This document shows positions 52,952 to 60,666 of a DNA stretch of 64,000 nt, one piece after another. The notes beneath the pieces were generated by a model. It was not told where the DNA came from. It searched no databases and worked only from the letters and a program-made list of their open reading frames with translations. How positions within the stretch are numbered: position 1 is the stretch's first letter; each line of letters begins with the position of its first letter. The translations under genes and the position numbers were made by a program. Source of the stretch: Flavobacteriaceae bacterium (lineage in GTDB: Bacteria > Bacteroidota > Bacteroidia > Flavobacteriales > Flavobacteriaceae); contig JABDMU010000031.1 of assembly GCA_013001285.1 (NCBI GenBank), positions 1-64,000 of the forward strand, in the 5' to 3' direction.

Positions 52952-54091
52952 CTATTGTAAGGGTTTAAAGAAAAAAGGTTCATAGTCCTGTAGTAGATCA
53001 GGATGACAGATCTTAATGATATCTTTTAATACAAGATCAGGACGGGCTATGCCAAGTTCATAATATAAAACGCCGCCAGTTGGTCCAGTTGTATTTGAAA
53101 AGGTATACACTTTTTTATTTTTAAAGGCTTCAAATTTCGAGTAATGCGAATTGGCTTTTTCAAGTTGCTCCAGACTAGAATAATAGGATGGACTCAACCA
53201 GATATCAGCATCTTTCGCTTTTTCAAAGACTGTTTCAAAACTTAAGGCCAAACTTCCTTTCCCAGCAGTGTCCTTCCATAAATAATTAATGTTAGCATCT
53301 AATAAAAATTGTGCTTCAGGACTCGTTCCGTTAGGCAGATACCATATGTCTTTATGCATAGCACCACTCAAAACGCTTGGGCTACGTTTTGCTCGTAAGG
53401 CAATTTCTTTTGCCTTCAAATAATCTTGTTCAATTTTATTAAAAATTGAGTCGGCTTCTTTTTCTTTATTGAACAAAACGCCAAAAAATTTGATCCATTC
53501 AGCTTTAGCTAATGCAGAAGACTCTACCCAGTCGCCGTTATAAATAACAGGAATCCCAGCTTTTTTTATATTCTCAAAGGTTTTGTTAGTACCATCTACG
53601 CCAAATCCAATCACAAGATCCGGTTTTAATTCAAGCAACACTTCAGTATTGATCCCTTCATTTTTCCCTAATTCACGCACATGACCAGCATCAATACGTT
53701 TGCGAGTTTGTTCTGACGAAATATAATCACAGCCAGGAAAACCTACCAAAGTTGAAGTTACCCCCAATAATTCGAGCGCGGGAACATGCGTTGTTGACGT
53801 GACGACGAGTGACTTAATATCCATTGGGATCACTCCAGCATGGTCTTCGTGACCAATAGATGAAGCTAATTCGTCAGTAGGTGATTGAATATAAGAAAAA
53901 GTGGCATCTGAATTAGGCCAAGGATTTTTTACTTCAATGATTTTGAAATCTTCTTTTTGAACTACTGAAAAACCAGTAGCATATTTAAGTACGATTGATT
54001 TTGCATCAATTGTATTACCGTCAACTTGAGCCTGATCATTTTTACAACCAAAAGTTGCTATAAAGCATATTAGGATGATGAGTTTCTTCAA
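52952..54091 (-). CDS. BtuF/FhuD-like ABC substrate-binding lipoprotein
   Basis: 379 aa. Lipoprotein signal 'LIILICFIATFGC'. The periplasmic binding fold of the helical-backbone class is shown by 'SLVVTSTTHVPALELLGVTSTLVGFPG', 'LLELKPDLVIGFGV', 'IPVIYNGDWVESSALAKAEWIKFFGVLF', 'DADIWLSP'. The start codon is TTG (54089-54091); no in-frame ATG is near, and the signal peptide begins right there. First gene of the uptake operon; -7 element TATTTTTG at 54111-54118. No cobalamin riboswitch fits the 73-nt leader space. Confidence 0.9.
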   Translation of the reverse strand: MKKLIILICFIATFGCKNDQAQVDGNTIDAKSIVLKYATGFSVVQKEDFKIIEVKNPWPNSDATFSYIQSPTDELASSIGHEDHAGVIPMDIKSLVVTSTTHVPALELLGVTSTLVGFPGCDYISSEQTRKRIDAGHVRELGKNEGINTEVLLELKPDLVIGFGVDGTNKTFENIKKAGIPVIYNGDWVESSALAKAEWIKFFGVLFNKEKEADSIFNKIEQDYLKAKEIALRAKRSPSVLSGAMHKDIWYLPNGTSPEAQFLLDANINYLWKDTAGKGSLALSFETVFEKAKDADIWLSPSYYSSLEQLEKANSHYSKFEAFKNKKVYTFSNTTGPTGGVLYYELGIARPDLVLKDIIKICHPDLLQDYEPFFFKPLQ

Positions 54092-54110
54092 GGGTAGATC
54101 ATTTTAACTT

Positions 54111-54118
54111 CAAAAATA
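54111..54118 (-). promoter_or_regulatory. -7 promoter element of the ABC uptake operon
   Basis: Minus strand TATTTTTG, an exact TAnnTTTG match, 19 nt before the TTG start. A TTG (54135-54137) lies 16 nt further upstream, slightly too close for an ideal -33. Confidence 0.5.
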
Positions 54119-54134
54119 AGATTATTTAAGATTA

Positions 54135-54159
54135 CAAAAAAACCGCCTTTCAGCGGTTT
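54135..54159 (-). terminator. Rho-independent terminator of the S41 protease gene
   Basis: Stem AAACCGC (54140-54146) / GCGGTTT (54153-54159), 6-nt loop, followed on the minus strand by a run of seven T; begins 5 nt after the S41 stop codon. Confidence 0.85.
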
Positions 54160-54164
54160 AGTTA

Positions 54165-55637
54165 TTAGTTTTGTAAATCATTTCTTAGGTTATCTGGAAA
54201 GCTCTTTTCAATATACATGTAATTCGCAAACGGGACAAAATCATTACTGTCGCCTACTAAGATCTCTGGTTGAATAGGGACCATATGAATTCGTCCAACA
54301 CCTGAAATATCGTCAAGTGCAGCTTGTAGAAGGGGTTCGTTTTGATCTCCAATAACACCTAGATTTGAAATATCTTCTTCAAGAGTAATATCAGGAACTA
54401 GACCATTATCATAATCGGTGAAACCCACTGAGTTCAGCGATTTAAGGACTAATGGCTGCATGGCATAGGTATGATTAGGATTGGCATTATCGCGACCAAA
54501 ATTAGGCGAATCATACAGTGTTACGGATGCCTGATATTTTCCTGTCGTGGTAGTTCCTATCTGGATCACATCGATATACGGATTCAAACAATTTATTACC
54601 AATTCACTTGCTGAAGCTGAACTACCCGTTGTAAGGATATAAACAGTATTTAAATTCAAGCTATTCAAGGGTGAACCGTCATCATTATTTGTAAAACGGT
54701 TAATCAAAGATTCAGGATTTTGATTAAAAAAGGCTTCTTGTAATTCACTATTCCATTGTTCTGTACTGTAGACTTCTCCAGTAAATTGACCAGTGATCAT
54801 GCTGGATAATAAAATAGATGAATTCACAGAGCCGCCTGGATTATATCGTAAATCAAGCACTAAATGCTGAACATTATTGCCTAAGAAATCACCAAATGCG
54901 GCATTTAATTGGCTATCAAAATCTGCAGTGAACCCATTATACATAAGATACCCAACGTTTTCACCATTCACATCAATAATTTCAGAATGAAAGAGCGGGT
55001 TTTTGGTATAAGGGGCTTTAGTAAGTGAAATACTCTCGGATCCAGGGATAATACTATCATCATCTGTCTGGGGTGTTCCGTTGTTATCATAGGTGGCTAA
55101 ATCAATACTGTAGGTGTCATTTGCCAAAAGCGTACTGAAGTTAGATTCTGTTAAAGGAGTTCCATCAATTCCATAGAAAACATCACCGCGCTGAATTCCT
55201 TGGGATTCGGCGCTTGTATTTGGAAGAACATAGCGCACATAGCCGTAAACATCAGTACTACTTCCAGGAACAAAGCGCAAACCAAATTCCATACCATTGC
55301 TCTTGCTAACACCATCAAATAATTGCTCTAAAGCAATATAATCGTCAACGATCCAGCTGTATTTATCAACCGTTGTTCTATTATAGATTAAGCTTTCGAA
55401 TATGGACTCAGGATTGGGAAAAGAATTCAGGTAATCTGAATATTCCTGGTCTGATGAAAAGCGATCATTTGCCAGATCTGGAATATTATCTTTATAGAGA
55501 TAAACAGCGTTCATGCCTTTCCAAACAAAATCGTTGATCTCACTTGCAAAAATACCGTTATCATCTCGATCTTCAAAGCAACTTGTTAGCATCCCAACAA
55601 GCACAAATAAAAGGATTACCTTAGTGTAAATTTTCAT
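54165..55637 (-). CDS. S41 C-terminal-processing-type protease lipoprotein with PDZ domain
   Basis: 490 aa from ATG 55637 ('MKIYTKVILLFVLVGMLTSC', lipoprotein signal). An S41 N-terminal helical part (about 25-110) is followed by a PDZ-like region (about 115-200, 'RYVLPNTSAESQGIQRGDVFYGIDGTPL') and the S41 core (about 220-430): 'VGYLMYNGFTADF', 'LVLDLRYNPGGSVNSSILLSSMI', nucleophile region 'TGSSASASELVINCL', and the Lys of 'TTTGKYQASVTLYD'. Catalytic residues appear intact. Anchored in the envelope, it processes or degrades exported proteins. Divergent from the second ECF sigma cassette. Confidence 0.9.
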   Translation of the reverse strand: MKIYTKVILLFVLVGMLTSCFEDRDDNGIFASEINDFVWKGMNAVYLYKDNIPDLANDRFSSDQEYSDYLNSFPNPESIFESLIYNRTTVDKYSWIVDDYIALEQLFDGVSKSNGMEFGLRFVPGSSTDVYGYVRYVLPNTSAESQGIQRGDVFYGIDGTPLTESNFSTLLANDTYSIDLATYDNNGTPQTDDDSIIPGSESISLTKAPYTKNPLFHSEIIDVNGENVGYLMYNGFTADFDSQLNAAFGDFLGNNVQHLVLDLRYNPGGSVNSSILLSSMITGQFTGEVYSTEQWNSELQEAFFNQNPESLINRFTNNDDGSPLNSLNLNTVYILTTGSSASASELVINCLNPYIDVIQIGTTTTGKYQASVTLYDSPNFGRDNANPNHTYAMQPLVLKSLNSVGFTDYDNGLVPDITLEEDISNLGVIGDQNEPLLQAALDDISGVGRIHMVPIQPEILVGDSNDFVPFANYMYIEKSFPDNLRNDLQN

Positions 55638-55773
55638 AGCGTGTAGTTTTTCTTTCAAACTCTAAAATTAGGGACATTATTGCGAAATAAAAATTATTTT
55701 AATGCTGATGTAACAAAAATGTATATGTTTCGTCGTAATATCAAGCAGCAGAAGTTTTAACCAACCAAACAAA

Positions 55774-56283
55774 ATGACACAGGACGAGTTCTTAGATGTA
55801 GTAATGCCTTTTAAAGATAAGGTATTTAGATTGGCAAAACGTTTGCTGGTTTCACATGAAGAAGCTGAAGATGCAACGCAGGAGATTTTGTTAAAGCTGT
55901 GGAAAAATAGGGCGCAAATGCAGAACTATAGAAATGTTGAAGCTTTTGCAATGACGATGACAAAGAACTTTAGTTTAGATAAATTAAAGTCGAAGCATGC
56001 ACAGAATTTGAAAATAGTGCACAGTAATTATCAAGATAAGAATGCGTCGTTACAGAAACAAGTTGAATTAAGAGATAGTGTAGATTGGGTTTCAAAGATC
56101 ATTGAAGAATTGCCAGAACAACAAAAAATAATATTGCAATTAAGAGATGTTGAGCAATACGAATTTAGTGAAATAGCAGAGATGCTAGAAATGAACGAGA
56201 CAGCCATAAGAGTGGCTTTATCAAGAGCAAGAAAAACAATAAGAGAAAAACTAACTAAAACACATAATTATGGTGTTAGATGA
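55774..56283 (+). CDS. ECF-family RNA polymerase sigma factor (DUF4252 cassette)
   Basis: 169 aa. Region 2 about 8-75 ('VMPFKDKVFRLAKRLLVSHEEAEDATQEILLKLWKNRAQM', 'AFAMTMTKNFSLDKLKS') and region 4 about 108-160 ('LPEQQKIILQLRDVEQYEFSEIAEMLEMNETAIRVALSRARKTIREKL'). First of four co-directional genes; the next gene overlaps it by 14 nt. Together with its anti-sigma and two DUF4252 proteins it forms a compact, probably self-regulated cassette. Confidence 0.93.
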   Translation: MTQDEFLDVVMPFKDKVFRLAKRLLVSHEEAEDATQEILLKLWKNRAQMQNYRNVEAFAMTMTKNFSLDKLKSKHAQNLKIVHSNYQDKNASLQKQVELRDSVDWVSKIIEELPEQQKIILQLRDVEQYEFSEIAEMLEMNETAIRVALSRARKTIREKLTKTHNYGVR

Positions 56284-56767
56284 AATAAAAATATTACTTG
56301 AGAAGTATGATAACGGGGAAACTACGCTTCTGGAAGAGCAGCAGTTAAAAGACTATTTTTCGCAAGAAACTGTAGCGCCAGAACTGGAAGTGTATCAACC
56401 ATTGTTCGCCTATTTTTCACAATCCCAAAAAGAGCAGTTTACAAAAGACGTTCCATTAAAACCTGAGAAAACATTCACAATGTACAAATGGATTTCAGTC
56501 GCAGCAATAGCCGTTCTCATGTTTGGGATTACCATCTTTAATCCGTTTGAACGTGCAGAACGCACTTATGCTCAATTAACTGAGCAGGAAAAAATGGATT
56601 ATGATAATGCAATGTTAGCTTTTAATCTGTTGTCCTCAAATTTTAAAAAAGGCACAGATAATATGAGTGCTATGACTAAGGTCTCTGAAAAATTAAATGA
56701 AGGCCAAAGAAAATTAGCATTGCTTAGCGAGTTCGACAATGCAACCGATAGAGTTTTTAAATATTAA
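56270..56767 (+). CDS. Putative membrane anti-sigma factor
   Basis: 165 aa. Cytoplasmic N-terminus about 1-75 with 'LLEKYDNGETTLLEEQQLKDYFSQE', a motif of Bacteroidota anti-sigma proteins; one transmembrane helix about 76-92 ('WISVAAIAVLMFGITIF'); short helical periplasmic tail. It overlaps the sigma gene by 14 nt, so the two products are translationally coupled. Role inferred from position, topology and motif. Confidence 0.8.
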   Translation: MVLDEIKILLEKYDNGETTLLEEQQLKDYFSQETVAPELEVYQPLFAYFSQSQKEQFTKDVPLKPEKTFTMYKWISVAAIAVLMFGITIFNPFERAERTYAQLTEQEKMDYDNAMLAFNLLSSNFKKGTDNMSAMTKVSEKLNEGQRKLALLSEFDNATDRVFKY

Positions 56768-56800
56768 TTAAAGAATAAACAAAAATTTAAACTAGAAAAC

Positions 56801-57373
56801 ATGAAAAAGTTAGTAGTAATAATAGCAATTTTAGTAGCACCAATTGCTGCTATGGCACAAGATAGTCTGTTTGATAAATATGAAGATAATGCTGAAGTAT
56901 CCTCAGTTGTATTTACTCAAAAAGTATTTAGAATGTTAGCCGAATTGAAAATTGAATTAGATGATCCAGACGCTAAAGAAGTGCTGGATATGGCGTCAAA
57001 TATCACAGGATTGAAGGTCTTAACCACAGGCGATCCAACTGTTTCGGCACAAATGAAAGCCGATGTTGAACGTTATTTAAAAACTTCAAAACTTGAAGAA
57101 TTAATGCGCGTAAAAGATGGAGATCAAACTGTGAAATTCTATGTTAGAGAAGGTAAAGATGATAACCATGTTAAAGAACTTTTGATGTTCGTAACCGGTT
57201 TGAAAGAGGTTATGAAAGATCAAGACATCACAATTAATGGTGAAAAACGTGAGTTGGAAACTGTATTGTTGTCATTAACTGGTGATATCGACTTAAGACA
57301 AGTGTCGAAATTGGCAAATAAAATGGACGTCCCAGGAGGTAAACATTTAGAGAAAGCCAAAGACAAAAATTAA
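56801..57373 (+). CDS. DUF4252 periplasmic protein
   Basis: 190 aa. Signal peptide 'KKLVVIIAILVAPIAAMAQ'. The mature body matches DUF4252: 'DSLFDKYEDNAEVSSVVFTQKVFRML', 'KVLTTGDPTVSAQMKADVERYL', 'ELMRVKDGDQTVKFYVREGKDDNHVKELLMFVTG', 'TVLLSLTGDIDLRQVSKLANKM'. Function unknown; consistently linked to ECF sigma cassettes in Bacteroidota, so a possible envelope-stress output or sensor. 33 nt after the anti-sigma gene, 8 nt before a second DUF4252 gene. Confidence 0.88.
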   Translation: MKKLVVIIAILVAPIAAMAQDSLFDKYEDNAEVSSVVFTQKVFRMLAELKIELDDPDAKEVLDMASNITGLKVLTTGDPTVSAQMKADVERYLKTSKLEELMRVKDGDQTVKFYVREGKDDNHVKELLMFVTGLKEVMKDQDITINGEKRELETVLLSLTGDIDLRQVSKLANKMDVPGGKHLEKAKDKN

Positions 57374-57381
57374 GAATTACT

Positions 57382-57927
57382 ATGTATCAATCAATCAAAA
57401 ATAGCGTAGTGGTCCTCTTTTTGGTTGCAGTTTTAACAAGTTGCAACCAAGGAGAGACATTACAAGGTTACTACGTCGCCAATCAGGAATCACCCAATTT
57501 TATATCTGTTGATGTTCCTTCCAGTTTTGTAAATGTAGAGAATATCGACCTTACTGAAGACCAGAAAGAGGCTTATGATTCGGTGGATAAGCTCAATATG
57601 CTTGGTTACACCCTTACGGAAGATAATGTTGAAGCCTTTAATGCTGAATTGATCAAGATCAAAACTATTTTGGCTGATGAGAAATATCAGGAGCTTATAC
57701 GTGGGGGCAATTCAAGGGATGGAAAATTTGTCGTAAAGTATATCGGAACGGATCATCTTATAGATGAATTGATCATTTTTGGAAGTGCTACAGAAAAAGG
57801 ATTCGCAATTATTCGAGTTTTAGGCGATGATATGAACCCTGCAAAGATCCTTAAGTTGGGAGATGTAATCAACCAAATGGAAACTGAAGAGAATAGCATC
57901 AAGGAGTTTATGGACTTCTTTCAATAA
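57382..57927 (+). CDS. DUF4252 lipoprotein
   Basis: 181 aa. Lipoprotein signal 'VVLFLVAVLTSC' (Cys21). Divergent DUF4252 body: 'YYVANQESPNFISVDVPSSFVNVE', 'LIKIKTILADEKYQELIRGGNSRDGKFVVKYIGTDHLIDELIIFGSATEKGFAIIRVLGDDMNPAKILKLGDVI'. It is a lipidated paralogue of the soluble DUF4252 protein just upstream, so the two may form a pair at the membrane. Last gene of the cassette, followed by a terminator. Confidence 0.86.
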   Translation: MYQSIKNSVVVLFLVAVLTSCNQGETLQGYYVANQESPNFISVDVPSSFVNVENIDLTEDQKEAYDSVDKLNMLGYTLTEDNVEAFNAELIKIKTILADEKYQELIRGGNSRDGKFVVKYIGTDHLIDELIIFGSATEKGFAIIRVLGDDMNPAKILKLGDVINQMETEENSIKEFMDFFQ

Positions 57928-57976
57928 AAGTTTAAAAGAATTCAATTGTTATAAAAATATTTGAATGTTAATGTAG

Positions 57977-58007
57977 AAAAAACCTATCTGTTAAGATGGG
58001 TTTTTTT
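57977..58007. terminator. Terminator between the DUF4252 cassette and the purB unit
   Basis: 13-bp stem AAAAAACCTATCT (57977-57989) / AGATGGGTTTTTT (57994-58006) with one G-U pair, 4-nt loop and plus-strand T tail. The stop codon of the small minus-strand gene lies in the loop, so the hairpin can serve both directions. Confidence 0.85.
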
Positions 58008-58176
58008 GTTCGTCATCCTTTTTAGATTGGGTGACCAAAATATTCAAAATAAGAAAGAAGAATCCGGCTATAAGCAAAACCATGATGACCAAGTTTTCAA
58101 GAATGTTCAGCAATCCGCAAACAAAGAAGAAAAGGACCAATACTGCCGAAGCGATTAAGGATAATTTGTCATTCAT
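57991..58176 (-). CDS. Small two-helix membrane protein coupled to purB
   Basis: 61 aa. Two transmembrane helices (about 7-28 and 31-50, 'SAVLVLFFFVCGLLNILENLVIMVLLIAGFFFLILNIL') and a charged tail 'TQSKKDDEQKNPS'. Its ATG overlaps the purB stop by one base (TAATG), and it ends at the shared terminator. That coupling is the main reason for believing it over the plus-strand frame across the same bases. No family recognised. Confidence 0.65.
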   Translation of the reverse strand: MNDKLSLIASAVLVLFFFVCGLLNILENLVIMVLLIAGFFFLILNILVTQSKKDDEQKNPS

Positions 58177-59519
58177 TAGATTCCAGTATAATTATGAGGA
58201 GTGATCGCGCGTAGTTCTTCTTTAACTGCTTCATCTATTTCAAGGGTATCAATAAACTGATGAATTGAAGTTTCAGTAATAGCCGAGTTTGTCCGAGTTA
58301 ATCCTTTTAATGCTTCATAGGGATTAGGATAAGCTTCGCGCCTTAAAATAGTTTGTATAGCTTCAGCAACAACAGCCCAATTATTATTGAGATCTTCTTG
58401 AAACTTCGCCGAGTTCAGCAGCAATTTGTCCAGTCCTTTTAAAGTGGATTTAAACCCAATGAGCGTATGGCCAAACGGCACACCAACATTTCTTAAAACG
58501 GTACTGTCTGTAAGGTCTCGTTGCAGTCTGGAAATAGGAAGTTTAGCAGATAAATGCTCAAAAATGGCATTGGCAAGACCAAGATTGCCTTCGCTGTTTT
58601 CAAAATCTATGGGATTGACCTTATGAGGCATGGCAGAACTTCCAACTTCCCCTTCCTTTATTTTCTGTTTGAAATAATCCATTGAGACATAGGTCCAGAT
58701 ATCACGATCCAGATCTATCAAGATTGTATTGATACGCTTCAGGCAATCAAATAAGGCCGCCATATGGTCGTAATGTTCAATTTGAGTTGTTGGAAACGAA
58801 TGTTGAAGCCCTAATTTTTCCTGTACAAATTCACTGCCAAATGCTTTCCAGTCAACATTTGGATAAGCTACTTTATGTGCATTAAAATTTCCTGTTGCAC
58901 CGCCAAACTTCGCCGCACTTGGAATGTCGTTTAATAAATTAAATTGTTCTTTTAGTCGTGTCACAAATACTTCAATTTCTTTTCCCAATCGAGTAGGTGA
59001 GGCAGGCTGACCGTGGGTTCTGGCTAACATTGAAATATCTTTCCAATCTTGAGCTAACTTTGAGAGCTTTTCCAAAACTAAAAAATACTGTGGCACGTAA
59101 ATGTCGTTCATGGCTTCCTTGATACTCAAAGGGATAGCCGTATTGTTGATATCCTGTGATGTTAATCCAAAATGTATGAATTCTTTATATGCCGAAAGCT
59201 CTAAAACATCGAATTGTTCTTTTATAAAATATTCTACTGCTTTTACATCGTGGTTTGTTATGCTTTCAATTTTTTTGATGGCCTTAGCATCTTTTTCGGA
59301 AAAAGACCGATATATATCCCGTAGCGATTCAAAAACTTTAGGGTCGACTTCAGATAATTGTGGCAAGGGCTGTTCACACAAGGCTATAAAGTATTCTATT
59401 TCAACAAGCACTCGATATTTAATAAGTGCCTCTTCGGAAAAATAACGAGATAATTCTTCTACTTTCCCTCTGTAGCGACCATCGATTGGTGAAATAGCAT
59501 TAAGACTTGATAGCGACAT
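58176..59519 (-). CDS. purB: Adenylosuccinate lyase
   Basis: Two steps of purine synthesis: SAICAR to AICAR, and adenylosuccinate to AMP. 447 aa from ATG 59519 ('MSLSSLNAISPIDGRYRG'); a 9-residue longer frame lacks support. 'TNHDVKAVEYFIKE', 'FIHFGLTSQDINNTA', 'ARTHGQPASPTRLGKE', 'GATGNFNAH' and the signature 'GSSAMPHKVNPIDFENSEGN', whose first Ser is catalytic, are all present. It resembles the E. coli-type ~450-residue group. Downstream the small membrane protein is coupled; upstream, 58 nt away, is a helical-repeat protein. Confidence 0.97.
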   Translation of the reverse strand: MSLSSLNAISPIDGRYRGKVEELSRYFSEEALIKYRVLVEIEYFIALCEQPLPQLSEVDPKVFESLRDIYRSFSEKDAKAIKKIESITNHDVKAVEYFIKEQFDVLELSAYKEFIHFGLTSQDINNTAIPLSIKEAMNDIYVPQYFLVLEKLSKLAQDWKDISMLARTHGQPASPTRLGKEIEVFVTRLKEQFNLLNDIPSAAKFGGATGNFNAHKVAYPNVDWKAFGSEFVQEKLGLQHSFPTTQIEHYDHMAALFDCLKRINTILIDLDRDIWTYVSMDYFKQKIKEGEVGSSAMPHKVNPIDFENSEGNLGLANAIFEHLSAKLPISRLQRDLTDSTVLRNVGVPFGHTLIGFKSTLKGLDKLLLNSAKFQEDLNNNWAVVAEAIQTILRREAYPNPYEALKGLTRTNSAITETSIHQFIDTLEIDEAVKEELRAITPHNYTGI

Positions 59520-59577
59520 AAAACAATAAATTTTAAGAAGGTTCAAAGATAACCATTTGAATAGTCTTTGCCGACTC

Positions 59578-60147
59578 TTAAGATTTGTTTTTTAATTTTT
59601 TTAAGAGACATCTGGCTCGTGCTTTGTAACCAGCACTTCCAGAATGATAATCACGTTCTAAGATCTGGGTCAATTCAGGATGGATCCAATCATAGGCTGT
59701 TCCCAATAGATATAATGAATTCATACAATAGGCTTTAGGAGCGATCTTTTGATCGGTGATCATATAGTCAAAACAAAGTTCGATGATGTGTTCCTTATGG
59801 GTTTCATTCAAATAGATCTTGGTTTTATTGTCATTTTTATGGTAATAAGCTTCCACCAAATATTCGCAGATCTTAGCAATTGGACGTACGGCAGGATCGA
59901 GATGTACCTTAGACATTTCAGATGTTATTCTATCTAAAAAAGGAAGTATGGTGTCAAGATCTTCTCGTGCAACAAACTCTAAGAGCCATGCCGCTCTACA
60001 CGAAGTTTTGTCGTCAACCATAAATAAAATATCGAGTACTTTTGGTAAGAGGGTATCGTCATTTATGACCAATTGTGCATATTTTTTTCTGTTTTCACGG
60101 GAGTGATTCACGTAGCCTAACTCTCGATATAAATTGTCTGTGTTCAT
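59578..60147 (-). CDS. Helical-repeat (HEAT-like) protein of unknown function
   Basis: 189 aa, alpha-helical throughout, soluble, no signal. Blocks such as 'LLPKVLDILFMVDDKTSCRAAWLLEFVAREDLDTILPFLDRIT' and 'EHIIELCFDYMITDQKIAPKAYCMNSLYLLG' suggest HEAT/armadillo-type helical pairs and a DNA-glycosylase-AlkD-like or scaffold fold. No active site is recognised. It directly precedes purB on the same strand (58-nt gap). It contains none of the lyase motifs, so any transfer of the purB name to it would be wrong. Confidence 0.75.
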   Translation of the reverse strand: MNTDNLYRELGYVNHSRENRKKYAQLVINDDTLLPKVLDILFMVDDKTSCRAAWLLEFVAREDLDTILPFLDRITSEMSKVHLDPAVRPIAKICEYLVEAYYHKNDNKTKIYLNETHKEHIIELCFDYMITDQKIAPKAYCMNSLYLLGTAYDWIHPELTQILERDYHSGSAGYKARARCLLKKLKNKS

Positions 60148-60188
60148 TAATATTTTTTAGTACTTTTAAGTCTTAAATTTAAAGAATA

Positions 60189-60662
60189 ATGAAGATTATT
60201 AAAAAAATATTGCTCCTCTTATTAGTAGCTTTTGTAATTGCTCAATTTTTCGGACCTGAAAAGAATGATGGTGATCTCGCTACTGTTACCCCTTTTTTAA
60301 ATGAAACCAATCCACCGGATAATGTTAAACAGATATTGAGAGAATCATGTTTCGATTGCCACAGCAATCATTCTCGTTATCCTTGGTATAATAATATCAC
60401 ACCTGTTAATTATTGGCTGGCAGATCATATAAAACATGGGAAAGACCATTTTAATATGTCTGAATGGACTGAAAATTCTATCAAAAGGAAAGATCATAAG
60501 TTTGAAGAGCTCATTGAAATGGTAGAGAAAAAAGATATGCCACTACCATCGTATACCTGGACACATACCGAAGCCAAACTGAGTGATGAGCAGATTGCGT
60601 CAATCATAGCTTGGGCCGAGAATGTACGGGTGAAATATAGTTTAGAGCCACGTCCACAATAG
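60189..60662 (+). CDS. Haem-binding (cytochrome c-like) periplasmic protein
   Basis: 157 aa. N-terminal membrane anchor/signal about 4-20 ('IKKILLLLLVAFVIAQFFG'). One c-type haem site 'ESCFDCHSNHSRYPWYNNITPVNYWLADHIKHGKDHFNMSEW' with CxxCH at about residues 54-58 and a likely axial ligand downstream. This is the haem-binding domain family PF14376. It probably carries electrons or senses redox state in the periplasm; partner unknown. The glycosyltransferase ATG follows 4 nt after its stop, though the functions look unrelated. Confidence 0.9.
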   Translation: MKIIKKILLLLLVAFVIAQFFGPEKNDGDLATVTPFLNETNPPDNVKQILRESCFDCHSNHSRYPWYNNITPVNYWLADHIKHGKDHFNMSEWTENSIKRKDHKFEELIEMVEKKDMPLPSYTWTHTEAKLSDEQIASIIAWAENVRVKYSLEPRPQ

Positions 60663-60666
60663 GCTC

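Noticed and set aside
54092-54164. Possible cobalamin riboswitch ahead of the BtuF-like gene
   Set aside because: The gap is 73 nt, includes the S41 terminator, and has no B12-box-like sequence; too short for the roughly 200-nt element.
57961-58158. Plus-strand 65-aa frame after the DUF4252 lipoprotein
   Set aside because: It starts at a terminator stem and is antisense to the small membrane protein coupled to purB; composition (K/Q/N-rich) is not protein-like.
59578-60147. Reading this gene as a purB fragment or second adenylosuccinate lyase
   Set aside because: It has none of the lyase signatures, and a complete purB lies directly downstream; it is a separate helical protein.
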